Source: CADEDH01 sp965262175
Lineage (GTDB): Bacteria > Actinomycetota > Acidimicrobiia > Acidimicrobiales > SZUA-35
Assembly: GCA_965262175.1 (NCBI GenBank)
Contig: CBDHES010000002.1
Location: 248,001-312,000 of the forward strand
Direction of reading: 5' to 3'
Length of the DNA stretch: 64,000 nt
Shown here: positions 43,773-50,806 of the stretch, one piece after another
Numbering within the stretch: position 1 is the stretch's first letter
How the letters are laid out: every line of letters begins with the position of its first letter
Program-made: the position numbers and the translations under genes
The notes under the pieces: model-generated
Seen by the model: the letters and a program-made list of their open reading frames with translations, nothing else
What the model was told of the DNA's origin: nothing
Databases searched by the model: none

Positions 43773-43791
43773 CCGCTACAAGTTGTAGCGG
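43773..43791. promoter_or_regulatory. Probable operator: CCGCTACAA-g-TTGTAGCGG
   Basis: Perfect 9+9 palindrome with one central base, in the divergent esterase/guaD region. It sits where the -35 element of the esterase promoter would be and about 50 bases upstream of the guaD -10 box. The TTGTA half-site and odd symmetry suit GntR-, LacI- or TetR-type dimers. The regulator is not coded beside it. Confidence 0.65.
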
Positions 43792-43836
43792 CAAAGGGAC
43801 GGGGGGCCGGTGGACCGGTCGCGGTCGACGGTGCCC

Positions 43837-43842
43837 GATACT
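43837..43842 (+). promoter_or_regulatory. -10 box (GATACT) of guaD
   Basis: GATACT with nine bases to the ATG at 43852, which would leave a leader of only about three bases. Confidence 0.45.
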
Positions 43843-43851
43843 GGTGGGCCG

Positions 43852-45207
43852 ATGAGCGACGAGATCACTTCCCCCAACCCGATGCTGACGATCCGGGCCG
43901 ACCTGATGCAGACGCCGGAGCCCGGTCGACTCGAGATCACCCGGGGGGCGGTGATCGCCGTCGAGGCGACGGGTGTGATCGTCTCGGTCGAGGTCGACGC
44001 CGACCGCCCGGTCGACGTCACCCTCCCCGATGGCGACTGGCTCCTTCCCGGCCTTATCGACACCCACATCCACGCTCCGCAGTGGCCCCAGCTGGGGACC
44101 GGCCTCGACCTACCCCTCGAGGACTGGCTCAATCGCTACACGTTCCCCCTCGAGGCCCGCTACGCCGACCTCGACTTCGCCGCCGACGTGTGGACGATCA
44201 TGGTCGACACACTCCTGGCCCACGGCACGACCACCGGGGTCTACTACGGCACCGTCGACGTGGCGGCCACGACCCTGCTGGCCAGCGTGTGCGCCGACCG
44301 GGGCCAGCGGGCGCTGGTCGGGCGGGTGGCGATGGACCATCCCGACGGCACACCGCCGTTCTACCGCGATGCCGACGCCGAGGCGGCGGTGGCGGCCAGC
44401 GCCACATCGATCGACCAGATCCGGGCACTTGGCACGGACCTCGTCGAACCCATCGTCACGCCCCGGTTCGTCCCGGCCTGCACCGACGGCGCGCTGACCG
44501 GTCTCGGCCGGCTGGCCGCCGAGACCGGTACCACCGTCCAGACCCATTGCTCGGAGAGCGATTGGGAGCATGGGGCGGTCCGGGCCCGGACCGGGCGGTC
44601 CGACACCGAGGCGCTGGAGCGTTGGGGGCTGATCGCTCCCCATGCCGTGCTGGCCCACGGGACCCTGATGAGTGACGACGACCTCCGCCGCAGCGCTGCG
44701 GCCGGGGCCGGGGTCGCTCATTGCCCGCTGTCGAACGCCTACTTCGGCGATGCGGTGTTCCCCTTCGCCCGGGCCCTCGGGCTCGGGGTCGCGGTCGGCC
44801 TGGGGTCCGATCTGGCCGGCGGTGCCGCGCCGGGGATGTTTCGCCAGTGCCAGGAGGCGGTGACGGCGTCCCGCCACCTCGAACAGGGCGTCGATCCCGC
44901 CCTGGATCGGGACCGCCGCCGGACCGGGCACCATCGGATCGACACGGCGACCGCGTTCTGGGCGGCGACCGCCGGCGGGGCTCGGCTGCTGGGCCACCCG
45001 ACCGGGCTGTTGACCCCGGGTCGGGCGTTCGACGCGATCGCCGTGACCACCACCCGAGGGGGCTCGGCCCTGCGGGTCTGGCCAGAGCTCGACGACGACC
45101 ATCGAGCGTTCGACAAGATCGTCGCCCTCGCTTCGCCGGCCGACATCACCGACGTCTGGGTGGCCGGCCACCGGGTAGCCGGCGCCGGCCGACCGGCGGC
45201 CGGGTAG
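43852..45207 (+). CDS. guaD: Guanine deaminase / amidohydrolase
   Basis: Amidohydrolase of 451 residues matching guanine deaminase, which converts guanine to xanthine with zinc. Visible: metal-binding DTHIHAPQ, the substrate segment LPLEDWLNRYTFPLEARY (typical of guanine deaminase), THCSES, AHGTLMS, AHCPLSN and GLGSDLAGG with the catalytic Asp. Length agrees with the family. It works in purine salvage or breakdown in the cytosol. No ribosome site; the promoter is of the near-leaderless type. Confidence 0.9.
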   Translation: MSDEITSPNPMLTIRADLMQTPEPGRLEITRGAVIAVEATGVIVSVEVDADRPVDVTLPDGDWLLPGLIDTHIHAPQWPQLGTGLDLPLEDWLNRYTFPLEARYADLDFAADVWTIMVDTLLAHGTTTGVYYGTVDVAATTLLASVCADRGQRALVGRVAMDHPDGTPPFYRDADAEAAVAASATSIDQIRALGTDLVEPIVTPRFVPACTDGALTGLGRLAAETGTTVQTHCSESDWEHGAVRARTGRSDTEALERWGLIAPHAVLAHGTLMSDDDLRRSAAAGAGVAHCPLSNAYFGDAVFPFARALGLGVAVGLGSDLAGGAAPGMFRQCQEAVTASRHLEQGVDPALDRDRRRTGHHRIDTATAFWAATAGGARLLGHPTGLLTPGRAFDAIAVTTTRGGSALRVWPELDDDHRAFDKIVALASPADITDVWVAGHRVAGAGRPAAG

Positions 45208-45256
45208 CGAAGCGCGAGAACCGGGCTCGCAGGCTCCCGCCGCCGGGCCGGTCCCG

Positions 45257-46186
45257 TCAGTCGGCCAGGTCGGGGGCGCCGCCGGAGCGGAGGAACCGCC
45301 GCAGCTGGCGGTCGTGGCGGGTCATCGCCCCACCGCGAGCCGGGGTCCACGGCTCCCACCGAGGCGGGGCCACGCCCTCGGGTCGATCACCCATCACCGT
45401 CGCCCGCTGGATGATCCGCTCCCCGACGAAGTCGTTGAGCACGCTGTGCTGGGTGACCCGATTGTCCCAGAGGGCGATCGTCCCCGCCGTCCACCGGTAC
45501 CGGACCGTGAAGCGCGGTTGGGCGACCCAGGTGGTGAGCATGCCGAGGAGCGCCTCGCTCTCGGTGTGGCTCAGCTCGACGATGCGCCGGGTGAAGTGCT
45601 GGTTGACGTAGAGGGCCCGGTCGCCGGTCACCGGGTGGACCCGGACGACGGGGTGGATGGCCATCGAATCGGAGCGGTCGTGGGGATGGGCATCGTGGAG
45701 TGCGGTCAGTCCCTCGCACAGCTCCTTCATCGGTGCCGACAGCTCGTCGTAGGCGAGGCAGAGGTTGGTCCACATCGTGTCGCCCCCGACCTCGGGACAG
45801 GCGACCATGTTGAGGACCGACATCACCGAGGGGGACGGGAGGAACGTCAGGTCGGTGTGCCACTCGTCGGCGATGCCCCCCGACGAGGCGGCCAACTCGA
45901 AGATCTCCGGATGCTCGAGGTTGGGGTTCGTCAGGTTGGGATGGGCTTCCAGCTCGCCGAAGTGGCGGGCCAACCCGACGTGGTCGTCGAGCGACAGGTG
46001 CTGACCGGGGAAGAAGAGGACCTTGTGGTCAGCCAGGAGCTCCTCGACCCGACGGGCGGTGGCCTCGCTGGCCCCGGCCAGCGGGAGGCCGGTCACCTCG
46101 GCGCCGAGGGCGGCGGCGAGCGGGCGGACGGTGACGCCGTCGCCGGGGGTCGAGGCGGCGGCCTGGGAGACGTCGGTCGTGGTCAT
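45257..46186 (-). CDS. TauD/TfdA family 2-oxoglutarate dioxygenase
   Basis: Non-haem Fe(II)/2-oxoglutarate dioxygenase of 309 residues: VRPLAAALGAEVTGLPL at the start, facial triad His110-x-Asp112 (WHTDLTF) and distal His in NRVTQHSVLND with the 2-oxoglutarate-binding Arg in the QRATVMGD region. Members release sulfite from taurine or cleave alkyl ethers and herbicides; the substrate is not certain. ATG 46186. The 185 bases upstream contain repeats that may be regulatory. Confidence 0.9.
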   Translation of the reverse strand: MTTTDVSQAAASTPGDGVTVRPLAAALGAEVTGLPLAGASEATARRVEELLADHKVLFFPGQHLSLDDHVGLARHFGELEAHPNLTNPNLEHPEIFELAASSGGIADEWHTDLTFLPSPSVMSVLNMVACPEVGGDTMWTNLCLAYDELSAPMKELCEGLTALHDAHPHDRSDSMAIHPVVRVHPVTGDRALYVNQHFTRRIVELSHTESEALLGMLTTWVAQPRFTVRYRWTAGTIALWDNRVTQHSVLNDFVGERIIQRATVMGDRPEGVAPPRWEPWTPARGGAMTRHDRQLRRFLRSGGAPDLAD

Positions 46187-46267
46187 GCCAGCAAGTCTCC
46201 CCCACCGTGCGCCTCGATGCGAAGGCTCCCCGAGACCGGAAGGGCCGGTCGGCCCACGGACGCGGCC

Positions 46268-46310
46268 GATCGCCGACCGCCTCCGGAGCGATCCGGGGCG
46301 ATCGGCGATC
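46268..46310. repeat. Inverted repeat GATCGCCGA ... TCGGCGATC
   Basis: Perfect 9-base arms at 46268-46276 and 46302-46310, 25 bases apart, between the repeat lipoprotein gene and the dioxygenase gene (same strand). It could terminate the lipoprotein operon or bind a regulator of the dioxygenase. Confidence 0.5.
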
Positions 46311-46324
46311 CGACGCCGCTCTGC

Positions 46325-46358
46325 TCCACCTGGGTGAGGTGGTTCCACCTGGGTGAGG
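46325..46358. repeat. Two direct copies of TCCACCTGGGTGAGG, 19 bases apart
   Basis: Exact 15-base copies at 46325-46339 and 46344-46358. Each contains the near-palindrome CACCTGGGTG, and CCACCT/AGGTGG can pair across the first copy. Lies between the lipoprotein stop (46372) and the dioxygenase start. Confidence 0.7.
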
Positions 46359-46371
46359 GGTGGACGGTGGG

Positions 46372-47358
46372 TCAGCCTCGGATGAGGCCCCCGTCGGGCT
46401 GGACCAGGAACCAGACGTCGCCCGAGTTCTGGCCGTTCACGTCGCCGGGGGCGGCGTCGCCGGCGAACCGGTACAGCGGCCAGACGCCAGCCCGGAGCTG
46501 GAAGGTGCCGTCGCCCCGGTCGACCACCGAGAACACCTCGGGATCGAGGCCGGCCGGCAGCTCGCTGGAGTCGACGAGGACCGGCGGCCACGCATCGGCG
46601 CAGGCGTCGAAGCACGCCGGCTCGCCGTTCTCGTCGTTGAGGAAGCCGTAGAGGCTGAGGCCGGCCTCGTCGACCAGAACCTGCCCGAGGTCGGTCCCGC
46701 CGACCGAGACCGGCGCCGGGGCGCCCTGCTCGTCGGCCGGCTGCTCGTCGGCGGCGTCGGCGCCGTCGGCGTAGATGTCGTCGCCGGTGCTGTCGTCCGA
46801 CTCGTCGGCGGCGGCAGCGGCGGCGTCGCCGGCCGGCGCGTCGTCGAGGATCAGGGTGCCGTCGGTGGCGACGGCGAACCAGACCTCGCCCGAACCCTGG
46901 CCGTTCAGATCGCCGGGAACGGCGTCGCCGGCGAAGTAGTAGAGCGGCCACCGGCCGGCCACCAGCTGGAGCTGGCCGTCGTCACGCTGGACGGCGTTGA
47001 AGATGCCGGCGTCGAGATCGGGAGCCACGTCCCAGTCGGGACCGACGATCACGGGCGGCCACGCCTCGGCGCAGGTGCCGTAGCAGGCCGACTGGGCGTC
47101 GACGTCGTTGGTGAAGCCGTAGACGGTGAGGCCGTCGATGCCGACCAGGATCTCGCCGAGGGACGAGGTGGCCGACGTGACGGCGATCGGTCCGGCGGCC
47201 GGGGCGGCGACGGTTTCGGCCGGGGTCTCGGTCGCCGAGGCGCTCTCGCCGCCCTCGGCGCCAGCCGCGATGGGAGCGGGGTCGTCGGAGCAGGCGGCGA
47301 AGGCCAGCGCGGCGACGGCCAGCATCGCCATGATCTTGATGGGGTTGCGGGTGGACAT
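46372..47358 (-). CDS. Lipoprotein with two YxFxxD/WPP secreted-repeat domains
   Basis: Lipoprotein of 328 residues: lipobox AFAAC with Cys23. Two copies of the secreted repeat of the Lipoprotein_15 type lie at about 65-170 and 225-325. Each has a YGFxND element, a CxxxCAxAWPPV pair of cysteines, and RWPLYYFAGD or VWPLYRFAGD followed by DxNGQxSGxVWF. An acidic Asp/Ala linker joins them. Such proteins may carry electrons or bind metal outside the cell, but this is unproven. ATG 47358 is preferred to 47367 because AAAGGA sits nine bases before it. Last gene of the membrane/cupredoxin operon. Confidence 0.85.
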   Translation of the reverse strand: MSTRNPIKIMAMLAVAALAFAACSDDPAPIAAGAEGGESASATETPAETVAAPAAGPIAVTSATSSLGEILVGIDGLTVYGFTNDVDAQSACYGTCAEAWPPVIVGPDWDVAPDLDAGIFNAVQRDDGQLQLVAGRWPLYYFAGDAVPGDLNGQGSGEVWFAVATDGTLILDDAPAGDAAAAAADESDDSTGDDIYADGADAADEQPADEQGAPAPVSVGGTDLGQVLVDEAGLSLYGFLNDENGEPACFDACADAWPPVLVDSSELPAGLDPEVFSVVDRGDGTFQLRAGVWPLYRFAGDAAPGDVNGQNSGDVWFLVQPDGGLIRG

Positions 47359-47379
47359 GGTGGTCATTCCTTTGGTGGG

Positions 47380-47447
47380 TCGGGGTGGGATGGGGTTGGT
47401 GGTGGTGTGGTGGTCGGGGTGGGATGGGGTGGGTCGTGGTGTGGTGG
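47380..47447. repeat. Tandem 34-base duplication in the lipoprotein leader
   Basis: Two adjacent 34-base units (47380-47413 and 47414-47447) differ at two positions. They consist only of G, T and few other bases on the plus strand, so the lipoprotein mRNA leader is a C/A-rich, unstructured run. The fragment TGGTCATGG recurs at both ends. Confidence 0.85.
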
Positions 47448-47459
47448 TCATGGGGTTCC

Positions 47460-47921
47460 TCACGACTGGACCGTGATGGTCCCGGTCATGGATGGGTGGA
47501 TGGAGCAGAAGAACTCGTAGGTGCCGGGGGCGGCCGGCAGCGTGACGGTGGCCGTCCCCCCGCCTCCGATGGAGCCGGTGTCGAACGCCCCGGCCCGGTC
47601 GGTGAGGGTGTGGGGGGCGCCGTCGTTGTTGGTGACGGTGAGCGCCGAGCCAGCGGCGGCGGTGCTCGACCCGCCGAAGGCGAAGTCCTGGATGGTGATC
47701 GCCGCCGGTGCGGCCGGGGCGGCCTGGGCCGCCGGGGTGGCGGCCGGGGCGACGACCGCCTCGGTCCCGCCGCCGCCGTAGGGTCCGGGGTCGGGGATGG
47801 TGGTGGCGGCCGGGGCGGCCGCCGTGGTTCCGGAATCGAGCGCCGGCCGGGCGAGGCCGACGACGCCGACACCGGCGGCGATCGTGCACACGATCAGGGT
47901 CATGGAGACGCGCGGGGTCAA
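47460..47921 (-). CDS. Cupredoxin domain protein, exported
   Basis: Small copper protein of 153 residues: signal-like helix (about 7-25), an Ala/Pro-rich spacer, then one cupredoxin domain (about 74-153). The type 1 copper ligands are complete: His104 (GAPHTLT), Cys139, His142 and Met145 (FFCSIHPSM). It should carry single electrons outside the membrane. TTG 47921 is chosen because AAAGGA lies eight bases upstream; ATG 47903 is the alternative. Middle gene of the operon controlled with the ECF sigma factor. Confidence 0.88.
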   Translation of the reverse strand: MTPRVSMTLIVCTIAAGVGVVGLARPALDSGTTAAAPAATTIPDPGPYGGGGTEAVVAPAATPAAQAAPAAPAAITIQDFAFGGSSTAAAGSALTVTNNDGAPHTLTDRAGAFDTGSIGGGGTATVTLPAAPGTYEFFCSIHPSMTGTITVQS

Positions 47922-48022
47922 GGTGGTGTCCTTTCGGGAGCTGGGTGGGTGACGTGGGGTGGGGTGCGGCCCGGTCTGGTTCGCCGGCGGGCCACCGGCT
48001 CGGGGTGCCGGAGCGGCGTCGG

Positions 48023-48664
48023 CTAGATGCCGGGGAACCCGATCTCGGTGAAGAACCAGAGCGAGGAGGTGAACCAGATCGCGGTCAGGGTGGCGACGAG
48101 GAGCCCTCCGACGGCCGGGAGCGTCCATCCGGGGAGCCGGGCGGAGCGCAGCGCCAACATCTTGGTGACGAACACGCCGTAGAACGCACAGCCGAGGATC
48201 GAGTGGACCAGGACCCGAGTGGTGGTGTCCTGGAAGCCGAGGGCCCAGAGGCAGTGGTAGGCGACCGGGATCGTCAGTACGAAGGCTGCGGTCCCGAACC
48301 AGCGGTGGACCGGGCCGACCCAGCCGGGGGCGGTTCCGGCTCCGGGGAGCCGGCCCCACATCCACACCGCCGACAGGAGCTGGGCGAGCCCGAGGGCGGC
48401 GGCGCCGGTGGTGAACCACGCCTTCATCGGCAGGACGGCCGGGAAGCCGAAGGTGGCGATGCCCTGGCCGGTCGGGGTGTGAACCCGGCCATAGACCCCG
48501 AGGCTGACCGACACCGCGGCACCGATGGCGATGAGAGGAAGCAGGCGGGCCACCGAGCTTGGCTGGACCTCGGCCGGGTCGAGCACGATCGTCGAGGCCG
48601 CAGCGTGGTGCGGGGCGTCGTGCTGGCCGGGTGTGTGATGGTTGGTGGTTCGCTGGTCGGTCAT
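48023..48664 (-). CDS. Multi-pass membrane protein (DUF6529-like, possible haem b protein)
   Basis: A 213-residue membrane protein with a His/Thr-rich cytoplasmic start and about five helices. Three histidines lie in or next to membrane helices (GPVHRWFG, VAYHCLWALGF, VLVHSILGC), an arrangement like diheme b561/ferric-reductase-type membrane cytochromes. Resembles DUF6529 from memory. With the cupredoxin and repeat lipoprotein downstream it suggests a trans-membrane electron path (inference). ATG 48664 faces the sigma-factor gene. Confidence 0.75.
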   Translation of the reverse strand: MTDQRTTNHHTPGQHDAPHHAAASTIVLDPAEVQPSSVARLLPLIAIGAAVSVSLGVYGRVHTPTGQGIATFGFPAVLPMKAWFTTGAAALGLAQLLSAVWMWGRLPGAGTAPGWVGPVHRWFGTAAFVLTIPVAYHCLWALGFQDTTTRVLVHSILGCAFYGVFVTKMLALRSARLPGWTLPAVGGLLVATLTAIWFTSSLWFFTEIGFPGI

Positions 48665-48711
48665 GTTCTCATCTCGAAGGGTGGTTCGTTCTGGGGTGTT
48701 CCGGGCTCCTG

Positions 48712-48717
48712 TACGCT
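48712..48717 (+). promoter_or_regulatory. Leaderless-type -10 box (TACGCT)
   Basis: TACGCT with six bases to the ATG at 48724 of a 21-codon leader ORF in front of the sigma-factor gene. Confidence 0.45.
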
Positions 48718-48723
48718 GACCCG

Positions 48724-48789
48724 ATGAGCGCGGTTCGCGAGACGGCGAGATTTCTGGCGCCCGTCCGACAACCGCCGGCGGCGGCGTGA
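48724..48789 (+). CDS. Possible 21-residue leader peptide upstream of the sigma factor
   Basis: Short ORF (starts MSAVRETARFL, ends in PPAAA) whose ATG is six bases from a -10 box, so it would be translated from the very 5' end of the mRNA. Its TGA overlaps the GTG start of the sigma factor (GTGA at 48786-48789). Ribosomes finishing it could restart on the sigma gene, which has no clear ribosome site of its own. There is no codon-usage evidence at this length. Confidence 0.35.
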   Translation: MSAVRETARFLAPVRQPPAAA

Positions 48790-49364
48790 GTGCCACGGAT
48801 CTGACCACCCGGTTCCGGGCCGGCGACGAAGCGGCGGTCCGGGAGGTTCATCGTCGCTACGGCGGTGCGGTGCAGACGGTGGCCCGGTCGATGGTGTCGG
48901 ACCCCGAGCTGGTGTCGGAGGTCGTGCAGCAGACGTTCATCAAGGCGTGGCGGGCGGCGGCGACGTTCGACACCGAGCGGGAGCTGGCCCCGTGGCTGTA
49001 CTCGATCGCCCGTCGCACGGCGATCGATGTGCTGCGCCGGGAGGGGCGGGGCGGGCACACCGTCGGCCCCCTCACCGGCCAGGAGCCGGCAGCACCGACG
49101 ATCTCGTTCGAGCGGACGTGGGAGATCTGGGAGGTTCGGCGAGCGATCGACGACCTCCCACCGATCGAGCGCGACGTCGTCCAGTTGTCCCACCTGTCGG
49201 GCCTCACCCACGAGGAGATCGCCCACCGGCTCGGCATCGCGGTGGGAACCGTCAAGTCTCGGTCGGCCCGGGCCCACAAACGACTGGCCGCCGCGCTGCG
49301 ACATCTTGAGATGTTCGCGAACCAATCCGATACCGCCCCCGTAAAGGGAGCCGATACGCCATGA
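48786..49364 (+). CDS. ECF RNA polymerase sigma factor
   Basis: Sigma-70 family ECF factor of 192 residues. Region 2: LVSEVVQQTFIKAWRAAATFD and PWLYSIARRTAIDVLRRE; region 4: LPPIERDVVQLSHLSGLTHEEIAHRLGIAVGTVKSRSARAHKRL. No extra C-terminal domain. It is paired with an anti-sigma factor (ATGA overlap at 49361-49364) and divergent from the membrane protein/cupredoxin/lipoprotein operon, its probable target. GTG 48786 lacks a ribosome site and may rely on coupling to the leader ORF. Confidence 0.94.
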   Translation: MSATDLTTRFRAGDEAAVREVHRRYGGAVQTVARSMVSDPELVSEVVQQTFIKAWRAAATFDTERELAPWLYSIARRTAIDVLRREGRGGHTVGPLTGQEPAAPTISFERTWEIWEVRRAIDDLPPIERDVVQLSHLSGLTHEEIAHRLGIAVGTVKSRSARAHKRLAAALRHLEMFANQSDTAPVKGADTP

Positions 49365-50083
49365 CCGATCACACCTGGAACGACGACGTCGCCGACGAGA
49401 GCGACCCGATGAACGGCCAGCTGGCCGCGCTCCTCGCCAACCCGGCGCTGTGGTCCGAGCCGACCGCCACCGATGAGGACGCCATCGTGGCCGCCATCAG
49501 AGCCGAAGCGGCGGCCGCCGGACCCGTCATGGTGGCCGGTGTCGGCCCGGAGGGCGACGCCTCGACCGGTGCCGACTGGTCGCGACCGGACGCCGGTGGC
49601 GACGGGACCGCGTCGAACGTGGTACCGATCTCCCGGGCCCGTCGCTGGTTGACCCCGGTCCTCAGCGCTGCCGCCGGCGTGGCGATCGCCCTGATCGGGG
49701 TCGCTGCGGTGGCCAACCTCGACGACTCGCCGGCCGAGGGCCCCGACGGGGTCGAGCTGGCGCTGGCCGGCACCGACCTGGCCCCCGACGCCACCGCAGC
49801 GGCAACCGTGATCGTGACCCCGGTCGGGACCCGGATCGACCTCGACGTCACCGGCCTGCCGCCCGCCCCACCCGGGACCTACTACGAGGCGTGGCTCCGT
49901 CAGGACGCCGAGGTCGGCGTCAGCGCCGGCACCTTCCACCTCCGGGGCGGCGACGGGGCGATCGAGCTGTGGGCCGGGGTCTCCCCCGACGACTACCCGC
50001 TGCTCACCGTCACGATCCAGGATGAGGCCGACCCCGCCTCATCGGGCCGGGTCGTGCTCCGAGGGCAGGTCGGCGACGGCTGA
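49361..50083 (+). CDS. Anti-sigma factor (RskA-like)
   Basis: Membrane anti-sigma factor of 240 residues: cytoplasmic N-terminal part of about 95 residues without the His/Cys zinc motif, one membrane helix (about 97-118, VLSAAAGVAIALIGVAAVA), and an outer RskA C-terminal domain with VTPVGTRIDLDVTGLPPAPPG and YYEAWL. It should hold the sigma factor until a signal outside leads to its release, perhaps by proteolysis. Start overlaps the sigma gene. Confidence 0.88.
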   Translation: MTDHTWNDDVADESDPMNGQLAALLANPALWSEPTATDEDAIVAAIRAEAAAAGPVMVAGVGPEGDASTGADWSRPDAGGDGTASNVVPISRARRWLTPVLSAAAGVAIALIGVAAVANLDDSPAEGPDGVELALAGTDLAPDATAAATVIVTPVGTRIDLDVTGLPPAPPGTYYEAWLRQDAEVGVSAGTFHLRGGDGAIELWAGVSPDDYPLLTVTIQDEADPASSGRVVLRGQVGDG

Positions 50084-50091
50084 GGCTGCCG

Positions 50092-50775
50092 CTATCGGGA
50101 CTGGTCGAGCGACGACAGGAACCGATCGACCTGGTCGGCCGGGAGCGGCCGGCCGTAGTCGAAGCCGTCGCGGCACCGGTCGATCATGTCCTCGTCGATG
50201 AGCTGGCTGCCCTCATAGTCGGGGAGTCGGGGCGGACGGTCGCCGGGACGCTCCTGGACGTACGCCACCTCGACGCTGACGTCCTGGGTCTCGCACCGGG
50301 CGTTGACCTCGTTGGCGATCTCCATGAGGTCCCGATCCCGGGACACGACGAGCAGCACGTCGAGGGAATCGGTGAAGGCCGCGGCCACGGCGTCGAGGGC
50401 CAGGGCAACGTCGATCCCCTTCTCCCGCGCCCCCCGATGTCGGGTGACCTCGGCGCGGCGGGGGTCGTCGCCCTCGTCCGACCACGGCGGTGGCAGGGAC
50501 TCGACGATGCGCCACTCCCAGTGGTAGCGGAGGGTTCGCTCGTTCACCTCGACGCCGGTTCGACGCATCAGCTCGTGGCGTCGGGCCACCAGGTCGTGCA
50601 TCGAGGCGTTCTCGGAGCGATCGTGGATGCCGGAGTAGTAGCGGACCGAGACCAGCTCCCGCCGGCCGGCCAGCTCGCGGCCGAGCAGCAGCGGATGGAC
50701 CCGGGTCCGGTATCGGCGGTGGACGGCCTTGAACAGGTTCTGGCCATCGATGAACACCCCGACCCGGTCACCCAC
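50092..50775 (-). CDS. NYN domain protein (PIN-like ribonuclease fold)
   Basis: A 227-residue protein with an NYN/PIN-like fold: VGVFIDGQNLFKAV at the start, KGIDVALALDAVA in the middle and VLLVVSRDRDLMEIANEV after it, giving the conserved acidic residues of a metal-dependent nuclease. Target RNA unknown. I choose GTG 50775 over TTG 50793 because TATCCT, a good -10 box, lies between them, eight bases before the GTG; the TTG would be upstream of transcription start. Confidence 0.85.
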   Translation of the reverse strand: MGDRVGVFIDGQNLFKAVHRRYRTRVHPLLLGRELAGRRELVSVRYYSGIHDRSENASMHDLVARRHELMRRTGVEVNERTLRYHWEWRIVESLPPPWSDEGDDPRRAEVTRHRGAREKGIDVALALDAVAAAFTDSLDVLLVVSRDRDLMEIANEVNARCETQDVSVEVAYVQERPGDRPPRLPDYEGSQLIDEDMIDRCRDGFDYGRPLPADQVDRFLSSLDQSR

Positions 50776-50783
50776 GGCGGCCG

Positions 50784-50789
50784 AGGATA
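50784..50789 (-). promoter_or_regulatory. Leaderless-type -10 box (TATCCT)
   Basis: TATCCT on the minus strand, eight bases before GTG 50775 of the NYN gene. Confidence 0.5.
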
Positions 50790-50806
50790 GCAACCCGACC
50801 GGGGCG

